Shown here: positions 11,257 to 24,240 of the stretch, piece by piece
Layout: the number at the start of each line of letters is the position of its first letter
Numbering within the stretch: position 1 is the first letter of the stretch
Source of the DNA: Zantedeschia hybrid cultivar
Lineage: Eukaryota > Streptophyta > Magnoliopsida > Alismatales > Araceae
DNA length: 64,000 bases
NCBI GenBank assembly: GCA_030544215.1
Contig: JARZZO010000013.1
Span: forward strand, 1,665,001-1,729,000
Reading direction: 5' to 3'
Notes under the pieces: generated by a model
The model's database searches: none
Seen by the model: the letters and a program-made list of their open reading frames with translations, nothing else
What the model was told of the DNA's origin: nothing
Translations under genes and position numbers: made by a program

Positions 11257-14200
11257 AATGGCGTTTTTTTTTGGAAAATGAAAGAATTAAACATAAAGCA
11301 AGAATGAATAAAAATGGGAGGAGAATCAGACGGAGGAAGTGGCACCAAGGCCAGAGGATTGGGGGGATCATATAGTAATATGTCCCAGATTAGATCATAC
11401 AACCTCTCTAGATCGAGAGGAGGTTGTGGTATAATGTCCCGAGGGGACAGAGTAATCATGACGGGCGGAGCCCGTGGAATATCTTCAATTATGACCCGCG
11501 ACCAAGTCGGGGTCAAGAGCAGTGTGCGAAAAAGAGTATGGAGCATGAAGACATGTGAAGGATATGTCCCCCTCCAGAGCAGATCTGTTGTGTAACCAGC
11601 TTGATATGGATCATCCGGCTCCCCTTCATCAGTTTCTTCGGATAACAGTATCTGCTTGTCAAATATGGCACCAGGGCTTTCAATCAGTTCATCAATCTGC
11701 GGCGGCCACTTAGGTTCTGCAGGATCCAAGAATAGTCTGTTCAGTGCAATATACAGGTCTCTGAGGTCGAACCACCTGTACCATTCACATTCAGGATCAT
11801 GAAATTTCCTCTTTTTCATGGGCCGCAGAGCCTCCAAGGATTGGTACGTAAGCAGTTCAGAGCAATGTCTGGCCAAATCCCTCCCATATATATCATGGAA
11901 GTCAAAACAGGAAGTAATGACTACCGTATTGTCATAGCTAAGTATGGGCCCTTTCACAAAGTGCGTACACAGGGTCCATGTTAGGGGATCTCGGCCTTCT
12001 TTGGGTGGTGTAGACATTGCCTCCCAGATTTTCGGACCTTCTTTGATCTCTACTTTATGAACCGGATCTTGCTTCAGTTTTATTGGCCTATAGCCCAGAC
12101 CACTTCCAGGTGCTGCTCGATGATTTCTGACAGGAGTGGTCCTGCCTTGCAATTGTGTGCCCAGACCTTTCCCAGGCTCGTAGCCGTTCTTCATCATGAT
12201 CCTCCATCCTGGGGTACTCATGCACTTCCCCCTTTTGATAGCATCTAATGGATATGGAGAAATAGTAGCGGCTTTCAGAGGATCAGCCACTGGACGGTAG
12301 ACCTGTAATACCGACAGAAAAGGTTGTCGGCCAGGTGAAACAGCAGACTTAATGTTCAAGGAATGAGCAGCAGCAAGGATCGGCATGCTCGTTACTTTAA
12401 TTATTCGTCCTTTGTAAGGAAATTTGAGGCATTGATGATTCGTAGAAGGAATCGCCTCGAGAGTTTTAATATAAGGATGACCTAAAATGGCATTTATGGA
12501 AGGGTCGATTTCCAAGATGTGAAATTCAACCTCCGCATGACTTACAGGGCCCAGCTCCACCTTTAAATAGACCATTCCCAGAGGAGAACGGGTAGAATTG
12601 TCATATGCTGTTACTGATATGGGGCTGGGCAGCCATTTCTCTTTGGGCACAACGCACAGCTCCAGGGTCTTCGGAGGTAAAACATTGATCGCAGCCCCTG
12701 TGTCGACCAGGCATGCATCAACGGCCTTCTTACAGATGTTGACCGTGATACTCAGAGCCATGCTTCTGGCTGCCGGCGGTGCTAGTTCCGATGTATGGAA
12801 TGTTATAGAGGGCTGATCCCCCTGAGGAACTAGTAGTGCTGCAATCTTCTCTACCGGCACGTCTTCATTGACCATCACCTTTTGCAGATATTCCATTAAA
12901 GCTTCTTGGTGACTCTTGGATCTTTTGATTAATTCTAGTATAGTGATCCGTGCCGGTGTCCGATCCAGGTGTTTCAACAAGTCATATTGAGTGCCTGGTG
13001 CACTCTCTTCATTGTGGGCTTCTTCAGTCGGCTGTGATGGGCCGTCTCTGACTGTGGATTGAGGGAAGACCTTGTTGAAAATCCTTCCACTCCGGAGCGC
13101 GTGTTCCTCAACCGTGGAGGATCCGGGTGACACTTTAAGTACCGCAGGGTTGGACGGTGCGGATGGCGTAGAGGGTTGGTAGGTAGGTGATGGCGTAGGG
13201 CTAGGTGGTGATGGCGCGGTGCGGATTAAAGGCCTAGAGGGTTGGATGGTGGATGGGTAAGCGGTTGGCGAAGTGGGGAATGGTACGCGTAATAATGGTC
13301 TAGATGGCAAAGGCATATCTGGATAGGCGGTAGTGGTAGTGGGTGAAGTAGGAAATGGTATGCGTAATAGCGGCCTAGATGGTAGAAGGGGTGCGTTATT
13401 GGTTTGCGGGGGGTTATATGATGGAGGCGTAGGAGTGCGGGGTGTAATGGGTCTAAGGAAGGCGGGTAGTGGTAATGGGTTATTGGGTGTAGGCGAGTGA
13501 TATGTAGGTGTGGGTATGGGGGTAATGGTAACGGGTTGTGGCCTTGGTATGTGGATGGTGCGGCGTGGTGGTCGCTCTGCGGTACTTTGAACGTGACCCG
13601 TTGAACAAAGAGAGGAAGAGTCCTCTACTCTCCACTGCTGCCCACGACCAGCCTCAGACTGGCTGTTCGTCAAGATGGGAGCAACCTGGTTTTGGTTCTG
13701 GTGCTCCGGGAGTGGATTCTGCACTATACCCATGTTGGGTGGTGCTACTGCCTGTGCCGGTGGTCTTGCTTGCTGCTGCTGCTGCGGTCTCCTCGCCTTC
13801 AGGGCTGTTATGTACTTTTTCATTTCCTCCCAGTCAATGCCGCCCTGCTCATTGAGATCATGAATATAATCTCTGAACTGAAAGCAGGTGTCAATGGTAT
13901 GCCCAGGTTGCCTGTGGAAGTAGCAATACCTGGACGTATCGGCATTTTGAGGCCAGACGGCCTTCTCCCTCGGCAAAACTAAGGCATTGGCTGCCATTAA
14001 AGCGCTGAAGATATCCGCCAAGGATTCTGGGAGGGCCGGGTACTCTGCCCTCTTCGGGCCTGGAGGTCTCCTCTGTTGGTTGTAGTCACCAGGAGGAGGG
14101 ACATTGTGGTACGCCGGCGGTGCACGCGGATGGTACTGTGGCTGTTGCTGTTGCTGATACTGCTGCTGAGGGGGCTGCTGGTACTGCTGCTGATACTGCT

Positions 14201-15845
14201 GTTGCCGTTGCGGCTGTTGCTGTTGCTGGTTCTGATTCGGCTGCTGGGGCCGCTGGTACTGCTGTTGGTAATGGGGGTTCTGCTGCTGCCTGTACCCCTG
14301 TTGACTCGGCTGTGGTGGCCTCTGGTACTGCTGCTGATTCCTCACAAACTGGGGCGAGTTATTGTTCATGGTACTGACCTGCTCGTGAGAGAGCGTGCCC
14401 TCAGTAGTTGGACCTGTGCTAGGAGAATTTGGCACTGCAGGCTTCCGAGGTCGAGGCCTGTTAGGTCTGTGAGGATCAAAGACGCTAGAGAACGTAGCGT
14501 CCTTGAAGGCATTCTGGCAGTACTATGCCCTTTCATAGAGCTCTGCCATGTTAGTCAAATTGTTCAAGGAGAGGACTAGCTTGAACTGGGGAGTGGCGTT
14601 AGAAATTAGCATCTTCACTTGTTCAGATTCAGACAAGTGATCTTTTACTTTTTCAGCTAGGCCCCGCCACCTGTCAGCAAAACTGACAAACTCCTCGTCC
14701 GGTTTCATCTTTTCTGCAATAAGATCCGTGATAGACAAGGAGGGTGCAACTCTGTCCTGGTATCGTTGGATAAATTTGCGTGAAACGATACCGTAATCCT
14801 CTACTTCTGAGGGTTCCAGAGAAAAGAACCACTCGAGGGCTAGTCCCTCTAGGGATCTCCTGAACAAGAAAGCCAACGACCTCTTGTCGTTCTGACAGAA
14901 AGAGGATTCGTACATGAACTCCTTCAGGTGCGTGAAGGGGTTACCAGTACCGTTATACTTTCGATATACTGGCATTTCAGAGGGTGGCAGATGGAACACT
15001 GGCAGGCTCGGTAAATTGATTTCTGGCACAGCTTTAACCCCCATCATTTTCTGAAGATTGTTGAACTGCTCGTCCATGCGCTCCATCTTGGCCAACAACG
15101 TCTGTGTGGTCAGATCTGCCTGGGGAGGAGGAGGAGGAGGAAGTACCGGATAGGCCTGCTGCCTAGAGTAGGTTGGACAAGGAGGATAATAAGGATGAAG
15201 TCCGGCAGAGCTTCCGCCATGCCCGAGGGCATTTTGATGAATAGGCGTTTGCGGTCTAGCCGGTTGCCTAGATGACGAAAGTTGTGGCCCAGTGGGCCGA
15301 GAAGCAATGTGAAGGCCTTCCATGGCCTGATGGATATAAGGAGGAGGAGGAGGAGGTTGTTGAGTAACAACGGGGGGAGCCATAGGGTTCGGCTCAGCAG
15401 GCTGCATGGGTGCCTTCCCCTTCAAAATAGACTGGATGGCCTCGAACTGCTGAGGGTCCAGTCGGGAGGCAAGAACTCCCAGGGCATTGACAAGATCCAT
15501 AGGATCGGAGGGTGAGGGATCATTCTGATTCATGTCCCCCTCAAGGTCGGGATTAGGAATCGCATATTCATGCAGGGGAAGATCAGGATATCGATCCTGT
15601 GGATGAAAGAGAGGGGTCCGGACATTCCCATCTTGTCGATATGGAATGGGGACGGAATTACGGGAGGCATCAGCATCTCTCCCATTCTCGTAGTTGAAAT
15701 CTGAATTGCGAGGGGCATTAGCATCTCCCTCGTAGTTGATAATGGCGTCTTGGGCCATACTCAAATCTCTGCCTGATCGCAGCAACATGATATTAGATTC
15801 CCTTTTCAAAGATTTAATCAAACAAGTTGTACAGAGATTAATCAA
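11160..15845 (-). pseudogene. Element B gag-pro polyprotein with G-patch; one in-frame TAG
   Basis: One frame runs from about 15845 (likely Met at 15788, MLLRSGRDLSM) to 11160, interrupted only by a TAG at 14525-14523. The capsid part shows WFFSLEP, KFIQRYQDR and EQVKMLISN. A long Gln/Pro-rich stretch follows, then a zinc-knuckle-like C-x2-H-x4-H-x4-C (CYFHRQPGHTIDTC, near 13900-13945), a Pro-rich linker, the aspartic protease (CLVDTGAAINVLP, near 12695-12725) and a G-patch (NGYEPGKGLG ... GSGLGYRP, about 12085-12220). After it comes a segment of about 340 residues, shared with element A, that I do not recognise (KGPILSYDNTVVITSCFDFH ... EWYRWFDLRDLY). The stop would separate capsid from nucleocapsid and protease. 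Confidence 0.9.
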
Positions 15846-16924
15846 ACAAGTGGATGCTTAACGTGATTTTAGGATTCCTTGTTGAATTATTTGAATTGGA
15901 TTAAACCACAATTTCGCTCAGGGAAGGATCCTAGTTTCAGTTCAGTTTCCACCGTTATTCTCTAGGGTTCTCTCTCACAACGCTTTCGGAATCTAGCCGG
16001 GACTTCAATTGGTACAACCAGCCCGATGATCAAGGAGGAATACCTTGATTTTGGTGACTTATGGAGGTCTCAACGTCAACTTCTCTAGTCTGATCAAGGG
16101 ACCAACCCAATCAGAGAGAGTTGCTGACGTCGAGTAATGTGTTCCTAAGAAGAGGAGGGTTTTAGCCTCAATGCGTATGCCCTGCGACCTGGATGGCCTC
16201 TAATGCTTAATAGAGTAATGGGTAGCTAGCACTCAACACAGAAATCTGGAAACTGAAAAATAATTAAGAAACTGTCTGAATCGCGTCGATGATAGTCGAC
16301 GCTATTCAAAACAGAACTTAATTCTTTCGCAGAGAACAGATGCAAACAGCAGAGAAAGCCTGGAAAATAACTAGAAACTGTCTGAATAGCGTCGATTATG
16401 GTCGACGCTATTCAACACAGAACTTAATTATTTCGCAGAAACATATGCAAACAGCAGAGAAAGTCTGGAGGCTAAAAGGCGTCTATGAATGATGACGCGG
16501 TTATGAAACGCGTCGCTGTTCCTGGACGCTTTTTAGTTCGCAGAAACAGATTTCCAGAAGGATTTTCTGGGTCGAATCCTCCTTAAACAGGGTAAAATGC
16601 AGTAAACAATCGACTCATGCAAAGATTTTTAGTTTCAGATTTTAAACAGGATGATTTACTATCTAAACAACTAAGAAATCACGCAATCACACAGTATTTT
16701 ATCACAAAAAACAGCTTTTGAACTAATCAAGGGGAGGCAAGATCTTGCCACTGGGGTGTGCACGTGGTGCACGAGGGAAACTAATTAAACTAAACACTCA
16801 CCAATTGGTGAGGACGTGTCTAAAGACACAAATGGTGCACCGTGGGTGCCCGGTATGATAATAGCAAGAACAAAAGAAATTAAAAGACGGCGAGACCAAG
16901 TCCCATCGTGATCGCCAAAAGAGC
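15846..16924 (-). other. Element B leader with primer-binding site
   Basis: This is the untranslated leader between the 5' LTR and gag. Six bases inside the LTR the element-sense sequence TGGCGATCACGATGGGAC occurs. It resembles the complement of a plant tRNA-Arg 3' end, a primer type reported for Ogre; the match is from memory and tentative. Several palindromic modules occur (near 16264, 16381 and 16468-16535), for example GCGTCGATGATAGTCGACGC. No upstream ORF1 of the Ogre kind is evident. Confidence 0.7.
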
Positions 16925-18248
16925 TGTGAGTGCTGAAAAATTGCTCGTGTGATTTATGTGAAAAACTATGTTGTTTAGGGTAAATTAACCTATTAAAAAA
17001 AATGCAACTAAGGTGCAGTGATCGCCAGAAACTTTTAACTAAAAAAGCTTCAAAAGAAGTTTGATCGCCTACCTGTTTAAACGCGGAAGATTGAGTCCTT
17101 GGTTCCCCTCCTTCAGCCAGCTGAAGAAAGAGAGCCTCTTTATTCTTTTGTTCTTGCTGTTGAATGTTGAGGATTGTCCAGAAGTTCTCCTGGCTTGTGC
17201 TTGACTTCCCTCTTTTTGATTTCTTGTTGTTGTTGTTGAATGCAGCAGAGACAGAGAAACAGAAAAATAAAGGAGAAATACTGATGAGAATTTAAATGGA
17301 AATAATATCAAAGCTAACCATGATTATAAACATGTTTAAACAGCAACTCACTTGTTTAAATGGCTTTGAAACCCCTTTAGAACAAACGGGTTTTGGAAAG
17401 TTGATGATGTGGTGTGTGTTGCATGAAGTGAATATGAGAGAATGAAACTAATGAATGAAGATGAAATTCAGATATGAAAAACTTATGCCCAGTCCAGTTG
17501 GTTGAAGCTTTGAAAGGATGAAGATCTTGAAGAAGGATGCCGACTTCTGGAAATGGCAGCGCTCCGGCGTTCCGACGTGGTTGCTCCGATCGCTATAACG
17601 CTGTGGCTCAATAGTTCTCTCTCTCTTTTTTTTTTTAACTCCTTGAGATGCAAGGTATTTATAGGCATTTTCTGCGTTCGCGATTAACATAGAAAAATCT
17701 AGGATTTATCTACTTTAATCGACAGATAATTACTGATTAATTCATCTTTATCTGTAATTATCTAAAACGCGTCCACCTTGGCTGACGCCTTTCAGATTAA
17801 TTAAGATAAGGATAAATATCCGGGAAAACTTATCTTTATCTTTATTAGCTAAAACGCGTCCACGTGTGTAGACGTCTTTTACCCTAATTAAGATAAGGAT
17901 AAACATCCGGAAGAGAAGTTAAAACAGCTTAGGAAACCTAAAACGCGTCGAACCTTACAGACGCCTTTTAGCTAATAAATCAATTAATTAAAATTCAAAT
18001 TTAAACGCTAAAATAGGAATAAACTCTAAAACGCGTCTACATGAGTCGACGCCGTTTAGAATTATGCATATTTTAACTGAAATTTGAACTAAAATCAATT
18101 TAATTGATTAACTTAAAACATGTCTGTTAAACCCGACACTTAAAAAGATCAATAAAAATTAATTAATGATTAATTATCAGACCATTATGAGGCATTATTA
18201 TATGATATGAAATTTACTCAAAATGACGTCAAAATTAGTGTGTCTACA
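16925..18248 (-). repeat. 5' LTR of element B (1324 bp)
   Basis: It is the same length as the 3' LTR and nearly identical. The TATA box is near 17654-17665 (minus strand). U3 contains four tandem units of about 88 bp. Each has a GATAAGGATAAA-like motif and a palindromic module CTAAAACGCGTC...GACGCCTTTTAG, with module starts at about 17762, 17849, 17938 and 18026. Confidence 0.95.
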
Positions 18249-18253
18249 AGCGT
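18249..18253. repeat. Right target-site duplication of element B (AGCGT)
   Basis: This is the partner of 3876-3880. The site lies at the last catalytic Asp codon of element A's second RNase H (NILADA). Confidence 0.93.
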
Positions 18254-20348
18254 CAGCTAAGATGTTCTGATTCCTAGGAACATGGACGAAGATCAATTTT
18301 GTGAAAAACTTTGCATAAACAGAAGTAAGTTCTTGATAAGGCTTGAGCTTGAGATCAAGAGTTCGATATTTGGTTAACACATGGCGAAGAATCAATTGGC
18401 TATCACCTACAATTCTGAGTTTAGTGGCACCATAGAGATGAACAGCCTCGAGGCCAGCAAGGAGTGCCTCGTATTCAGCTATATTGTTAGTGACTGTAAA
18501 GTCAAGTTGAAAAGCTTGTGGAATGGTGACACTTTCAGGTGATAACAGAATAATGTCGATATCCTTTCCATGGGAATTCAGAGCTCCGTCAAAATGCAGA
18601 GTCCACATATCATCTTTGATTCGGTCTATGGACATCAGTTCCTCTTCCGGAAACTCCGATCGGACTGGATCAAAATGAGGAAGGAGGTGATGAGCGAGAT
18701 GTTCTGCTATGGCATAGCCTTTGATCGCTTTCTGTTGAATGTAAGTGATATCAAATTGAGATAGAAAGTTTTGCCATCGTGCTAACCTATCAGTAAGGAT
18801 AGATTTATCAAGAAGAAACTTGATTGGATTCATCCTAGCGATGAGATGAACTTCATGGGCTAGAAAGTAATGTTTCAGTTTCTAAACAACCCATACAAGT
18901 GCTGCACATGTTTTCTCCATCGCCGTGTATCTCTGTTTAGCGGGGTTGAGAAGTTTAGAGAGATAGTAGGCTGCCCTCTCCTTTCCTTCTTCATCCTCTT
19001 GTGCTAGGACAGCCCCCACCGCATCATCCAGGACAGAAATGTATAGTATCAATGGTTTGCCTGGAGATGGTGGTCTCAAAATAGCAGGACTTGCCAAATA
19101 ATTCTTTAATCCATCAAACACCTCCTGACACTTATCGTCCCAATTGAATGTGACTCCTGGCTTGGTAAGCTCGTAGAACGGCTTACACCTTTGTGAGTGT
19201 TGGAAGACAAAATGGCGAATAAATTGCAACCTTCCGATTAATCCTCTTAACTCTTTCAAGTTCTTAGGAGGTGGCATCTCTCTACTAGCCTTCGCCTTGT
19301 TAGGATTGATCTTAATTCCCCGTTTACTGACAATGAATCCAAGTAATTTCCCTGAGGATACCCCGAATACACATTTCTTGGCATTCATCTTTAACTGATA
19401 TTCTCTTGATCTTTTTAACACTTTTGTCAAAACTTTGGCATGCTCAGCCTTCGTCTTAGATTTCACCAACAAGTCATCCACATACACTTCTACATCGATA
19501 TGCATCATGTCGTGAAATATTGCCATCATAGCCCTTTGATAAGTGGCTCCAGCATTCTTTAATCCAAATGGCATGACGGCATAGCAATATGTTCCCCAAG
19601 GTGTAGTGAATGATATCTTTTCTTGATCTTCTTCTGCCAATTTAATCTGATTGTATCTTGAAAATCCATCCATAAATGATAAAGTTTCATAGCTAGCAGT
19701 ATTATCGATGAGTACATCAATGTGAGGCAATGAAAAATCATCCTTAGGACACGCCCGATTCAAATCTCGGAAGTCAATGCAGATTCTGACCTTCCCATCT
19801 TTCTTCATAACCGGCACTATGTTGGCCACCCATTGTGGATAGAGGACAACTCTAATGAATTTGGCCTTATGTAACTTATCAACCTCTTCCTTCATCTTCA
19901 AAGTCATTTGTGGGTGGAATCGCCTTAACTTCTGTTTAACCGGGCTAGCTCCATCCTTTAATGTCAACCTGTGTTCCACTAGTGAAGAATCTAACCCCGG
20001 CATATCCTCATAACTCCAGGCGAAAGTGTCTTTATAATCCTTAAGAACTTGTACCATTGCCTTCTCATCCATTTCGGAAAGATTCTTCCTTACGAGGACA
20101 ACCTTAGGTTCATCTTCAGTCCCTAGATTGATTTCTTTGGTGGGCTCTTCTACGGCAGCTGAGGATTCATCAAATCTCTTTACTCCACCGACATATGCCT
20201 CAGCCGCGTCCTCGTCATCTTCTTCATCTTCAAGAATGGGGTCTTTTTCGTGTATCAATTCATACACCCCATATCCATCATTAACTGATTCATCATCTAT
20301 ACAATCTTCTGGCATCTGAATAGGATTCTCTAATAGCTGAGGGATCAA
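18249..20348 (-). pseudogene. Element A reverse transcriptase and RNase H
   Basis: RT is readable from MIPQLLENPIQ (20348) through YVDDLLVKS to the first RNase H-like domain. A TAG replaces a Gln codon after CAALVWVV (about 18882). The archaeal-type RNase H continues (LHFDGALN, AEYEALL, VGDSQLI) to NILADA, where element B interrupts it. The rest lies at 3880 and below. A TAG at about 20382-20384, upstream of the pol start, matches the one in element B. Confidence 0.88.
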
Positions 20349-21350
20349 AGAGCAAGAAAGGCATTTATCAACTAAATACTAGAGGTATCTATCTGGAATT
20401 TGTTTACCCTTAGATTTTCTAGACTTCCTAACCTGACTAACCTGCCTAGAACTAGACTCCCTAACTTCGCTAGACTCCCTATCCTGACCTAAAGAGGACA
20501 AAGTATAATGAAAATTATAGGATACAGGCGGAAATACAGGAGAATCCTTCGAGGGGAGGGGTAGAGTAGATCTAGAAGAGAATCTTGACCGACTGACCCA
20601 CGCGATGGGGTACGATCGGACAAGTATGAAGTTTCCTCAATGAGGATCTAGGAGAAATTTGTTGCCAAATTAGCGTTTTTTTTGGAGAAAAGATGAATTA
20701 ATCATAAAACAAGAATGTAGGTGAATAGGAGGAGAATGGGATGCAGGAAGCGGCACCAAAGCCAAAGGATTGGGGGGATCATACAGTAGTATGTCCCAGA
20801 TCAAATCATAAATCATCTCTGGATCGAGAGGAGGTTGGGGAATGAAGTCCTGCGGGGACAGGGTGATCATGATGGGCGGAGCCCGTGGAATATCTTCGGT
20901 AATGACCCGCGACCAAGTCGGGGTCAGAAGTAGAGTGCGGAACAAGGTATGAAGTGTGAAAATGTGAGAAGAATAAGTCTCTCTCCAGAGAAGATCCGTG
21001 GTATAACCAGCTTTATAAGGGTCATCTGGCTCTCCTTCATCTATTTCCTCAGACAACAGTATTCTTTTATCAAAAATGGCACCAGGTCCTTCAATCAGCT
21101 CATCTATTTGTGGCGGCCACTTAGGTTATGAGGGATCAAGAAACAGTCTATTCAATGCAATATACATATCCCTTAAGTCAAACCATCTGTACCATTCACA
21201 CTCAGGGTCTTGAAACTTCCTCCTTTTCATTGGCCGCAGAGCCTCCAAGGACTGGTACGTGAGCAACTCTGAACAATGTCTGGTCAGGTCTCTTCCATAT
21301 ATGTCATGGAGGTCAAAACAGGAAGTGATGACCACTGTGTTGTCATGATT

Positions 21351-22552
21351 GATCACGGGCCCTTTGACGAAATGTGTGTATAAGGTCCACGTTAAAGGGT
21401 CCCGACCTTCTTTGTATGGTGTAGACATTGTCTCCTATATCTTCTGGCCGTCTTCATTTTCTTCCTGCTGAGTAATGTCATGCTTTACTTTTCTTGGCCT
21501 ATAGCCCAGGCCATTTCCAGGTGTCCTTCGGTTGTCCTTGATGGGCGTGGTTCTGCCTTGTTATTGTCTGCCTAGGCCCTTTCCAAGCAAATAACCACCC
21601 TTCATCATTATTTTTCAACCAGGGGTACTCATGCACTTCTCCTACTTTATGGCATTCAGTGGATAAGGAGTAAGAGTGGTGGCCTTTAAAGGATCAACCA
21701 CTGGACGGTAGACCTGTAATACCGACAGAAAAGGTTGTCGGCTAGGTGAAGAAGTTGGCTTGATATTCAAGGAGTAAGCAGCAGCAAGGATCGGCATGCT
21801 TGTAACTTTAATGATTCGTCCTTTGTAGGAAAATTTGAGGCACTGATGATTCGTAGAGGGAATCGCCTCGAGGGTTTTTATATAAGGACGACCCAAAATA
21901 GCATTCAAGGAAAGATCGATTTCTAAAATGTGAAATTCGACATCGGCATGACTGATCACGGGACCCTTGACGAAATGTGTGTATAGGGTCCATATTAAGG
22001 GGTCCCGGCCTTCTTTGCATAGTGTGGACATTGTCTCCCATATCTTCTGGCCGTCTTCATTTTCTTCCTGCTGAGTAATGTCCTGCTTCACTTTTCTTGG
22101 CCTATAGCCCAGGCCATTTCCAGGTGTCCTTCGGTTGTCCTTGATGAGCGTGGTTCTGCCTTGTAATCGTGTGCCTAGGCCCTTTCCAGGCTGATAACCA
22201 CCCTTCATCATTATTTTCCATACAGGGGTACTCATGCACTTCCCCCGCTTTATAGCATTCAGTGGATAAAGAGTAAGAGTGGGCCTTTAAAGGATCAGCC
22301 ACCAGACGGTAGACCTGTAATACCGACAGAAAAGGTTGTCGGCCAGGTAAAGAAGTTGGCTTGATATTCAAGGAGTGAGCAGCAGTAAGGATCGGCATGC
22401 TCGTAAATTTAATGATTCGTCCTTTGTAGGGAAATTTGAGGCACTGATGATTCGTAGAGGGAATCGCCTCGAGGGTTTTTATATAAGGATGACCCAAAAT
22501 AGCATTCAAGGAAGGATAGATTTCCAAAATGTGAAATTCGACATCGGCATGA
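21351..22552. repeat. Tandem duplication, period 603 bp, in element A
   Basis: The segment 21351-21953 recurs at 21954-22552 with scattered mismatches; both copies start 'gatcacggg'. The period is 201 codons, so the frame is kept. It duplicates the protease end, the G-patch and the start of the unknown segment. Element B has a single copy. Confidence 0.85.
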
Positions 22553-23826
22553 CATACAGGGCCAAACTCCACTTTTAAATAGACCATTCCCAGAGGGGAA
22601 CGGGTGGAATTATCATAAGCTATTACAGAGATAGGGCTAGGCAGCCATTTTTCTTTGGGTACACCGCACAATTCAAGGGTCTTCGGAGGCAGGACATTAA
22701 TTGAAACCCCTGTGTTGACCAGACATGCATCTACGGCCTTCTTGCAGATATTGACCGTAATACTTAGAGCCATGCTTCTGGCTACTGGTGGTGCTAGTTC
22801 CGAGGCATGAAATGAGATAGATGGTTGATCCCCCTGAGGAACTAGTAGTGCGACAATCTTCTCTACCGACACGTCTTCGTTGACCATCACTTTTTGTAGA
22901 TACTCCATCAGAGCCTCTTGATGGGTCTTCGATCTCTTTATCAATTCAAGCACAGAGATTCGTGCCGGTGTTCTGTCAAGATGTTTCAACAGGTCATATT
23001 GAGTGCCTGGTGTACTCTCATCGTTGTGTGCTTCCTCCGGCGGCTGTGATGGCCCGTCTCTGACTGTTGATTGAGGAAAGACCTTATTAAAGATCCTCCC
23101 ACTCTGAAGTGCATGTTCTTCAGTTGTGGAAGGGCCGGGTGATAACTTGAGTACCGCAGGGTTAGTGGATGGTGTAGGTGGTGTGGAGGGTTGGTATACG
23201 AGTAATGGCGTGGGGTTAGTTGATGGTGGCATGGTACGGATGAGAGGCCTAGATGGTTGGATGGTGGAAGGGTAATTGGTTGGTGCGTATGAAGTGGGGA
23301 ATGGCATGCGGAGTAGAGGTTTAGATCGTTGTATGGTGTTTGGGTAAGCGTTGGCGGTAGTAGGTGATGTAGGGAATGGTATGCGGAGCAGTGGTCTAGA
23401 TGGCATGAGGGATGCGTGATTAGCTTGCGGGGGGTTGTTTAATGGAGGCGTAGTGGCGTGGGGGATAATGGGTTTGAGGAAAGTGGGCGGTGGTGATGGG
23501 TTAGTGGGTTTAAGGAAAGTGGGCGGTGGTGATGAGTTAGTGGGTGCGGGTGAGTGATATGCGGGTGTTGGTATAGGGGTGATGGTAACGAGTTGTGGTC
23601 TAGGTATATGGAGGGTGCGGCGTGGTGGTTGTTCTGCGGTGCTCGGAGTGTGGCCTATTGAATAAATAGAGGAAGAATCCTCTATCTTCCATTGTTGCCC
23701 TCGATTAGCCTCAGACCGGCTATTTGTCAAAATAGGGGCGACTTGATTCTGGTTCTGGTGCTCCGGAAGTGGGTTTTGCACTATACCCATGTTTGGAGGT
23801 GCCGCTGCATGTGCCGGTACTCTTGG

Positions 23827-23860
<34 letters not shown>

Positions 23861-24240
23861 GGTTTTCTCGCCTTCAAGGCGGATATATACTTCTTCATTT
23901 CTTCCCAATCAATGCCTCCCTGCTCGTTGAGATCATGAATATAATCTCGGAATTGGAAGCATGTATCTATGGTGTGTCCAGGTTCTCGGTGGAAATAACA
24001 ATACCTAGAAGTGTCGGCATTTTGGGGCCAAACTGCTTTTTCTTTTGGCAAAACCATGGCATTGGCTGCCATTAAAGCACTAAAGATATCTGATAAGGAT
24101 TCTGGAAGGACTGGATATTCTGCCCTCTTCGGGCGTGGAGGTTTTCTCTGCTGGTTATAATCAGCAGGAGGAGGCACATTGTGGTATGCCGACGATGCGC
24201 GTCGGCTGGTGCTGCTACTGCTATGGGGGTTGATACTGTA

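Larger units (their letters stand above)
3881..18248 (-). mobile_element. Complete Tat/Ogre-type Ty3/gypsy retrotransposon B (14,368 bp)
   Basis: In element orientation (right to left) the order is 5' LTR (18248-16925), primer site and leader, gag-pro (15845-11160), RT with two RNase H domains (10959-8707), integrase (8713-7409), a 3' untranslated region of about 2.2 kb, and 3' LTR (5204-3881). Both LTRs are 1324 bp with about seven single-base differences counted by eye and no indel, so the insertion is young. The AGCGT target duplication is perfect. Dual RNase H, the absence of a chromodomain and a likely tRNA-Arg primer site place it in the Tat/Ogre lineage. It cannot be autonomous now: gag has an in-frame TAG, pol a small frameshifting deletion, and the integrase a TAG at its catalytic Glu. 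Confidence 0.95.

Noticed and set aside
14523..14525. gag TAG of element B as a programmed readthrough signal
   Set aside because: Element A has an Arg codon at this position, so the stop is not conserved, unlike the one at 10990.
13538..14579. Long plus-strand frames rich in Leu, Ala and Val opposite the gag Gln/Pro-rich region
   Set aside because: They are complements of CAG/CAA repeats in element B gag and have no conserved motif; the same shadows appear opposite element A (24181-24883).
17762..18059. CRISPR-like array
   Set aside because: The repeats are palindromic modules inside an LTR of a plant retrotransposon, imperfect and shared between dispersed copies; no cas genes and not a prokaryotic sequence.
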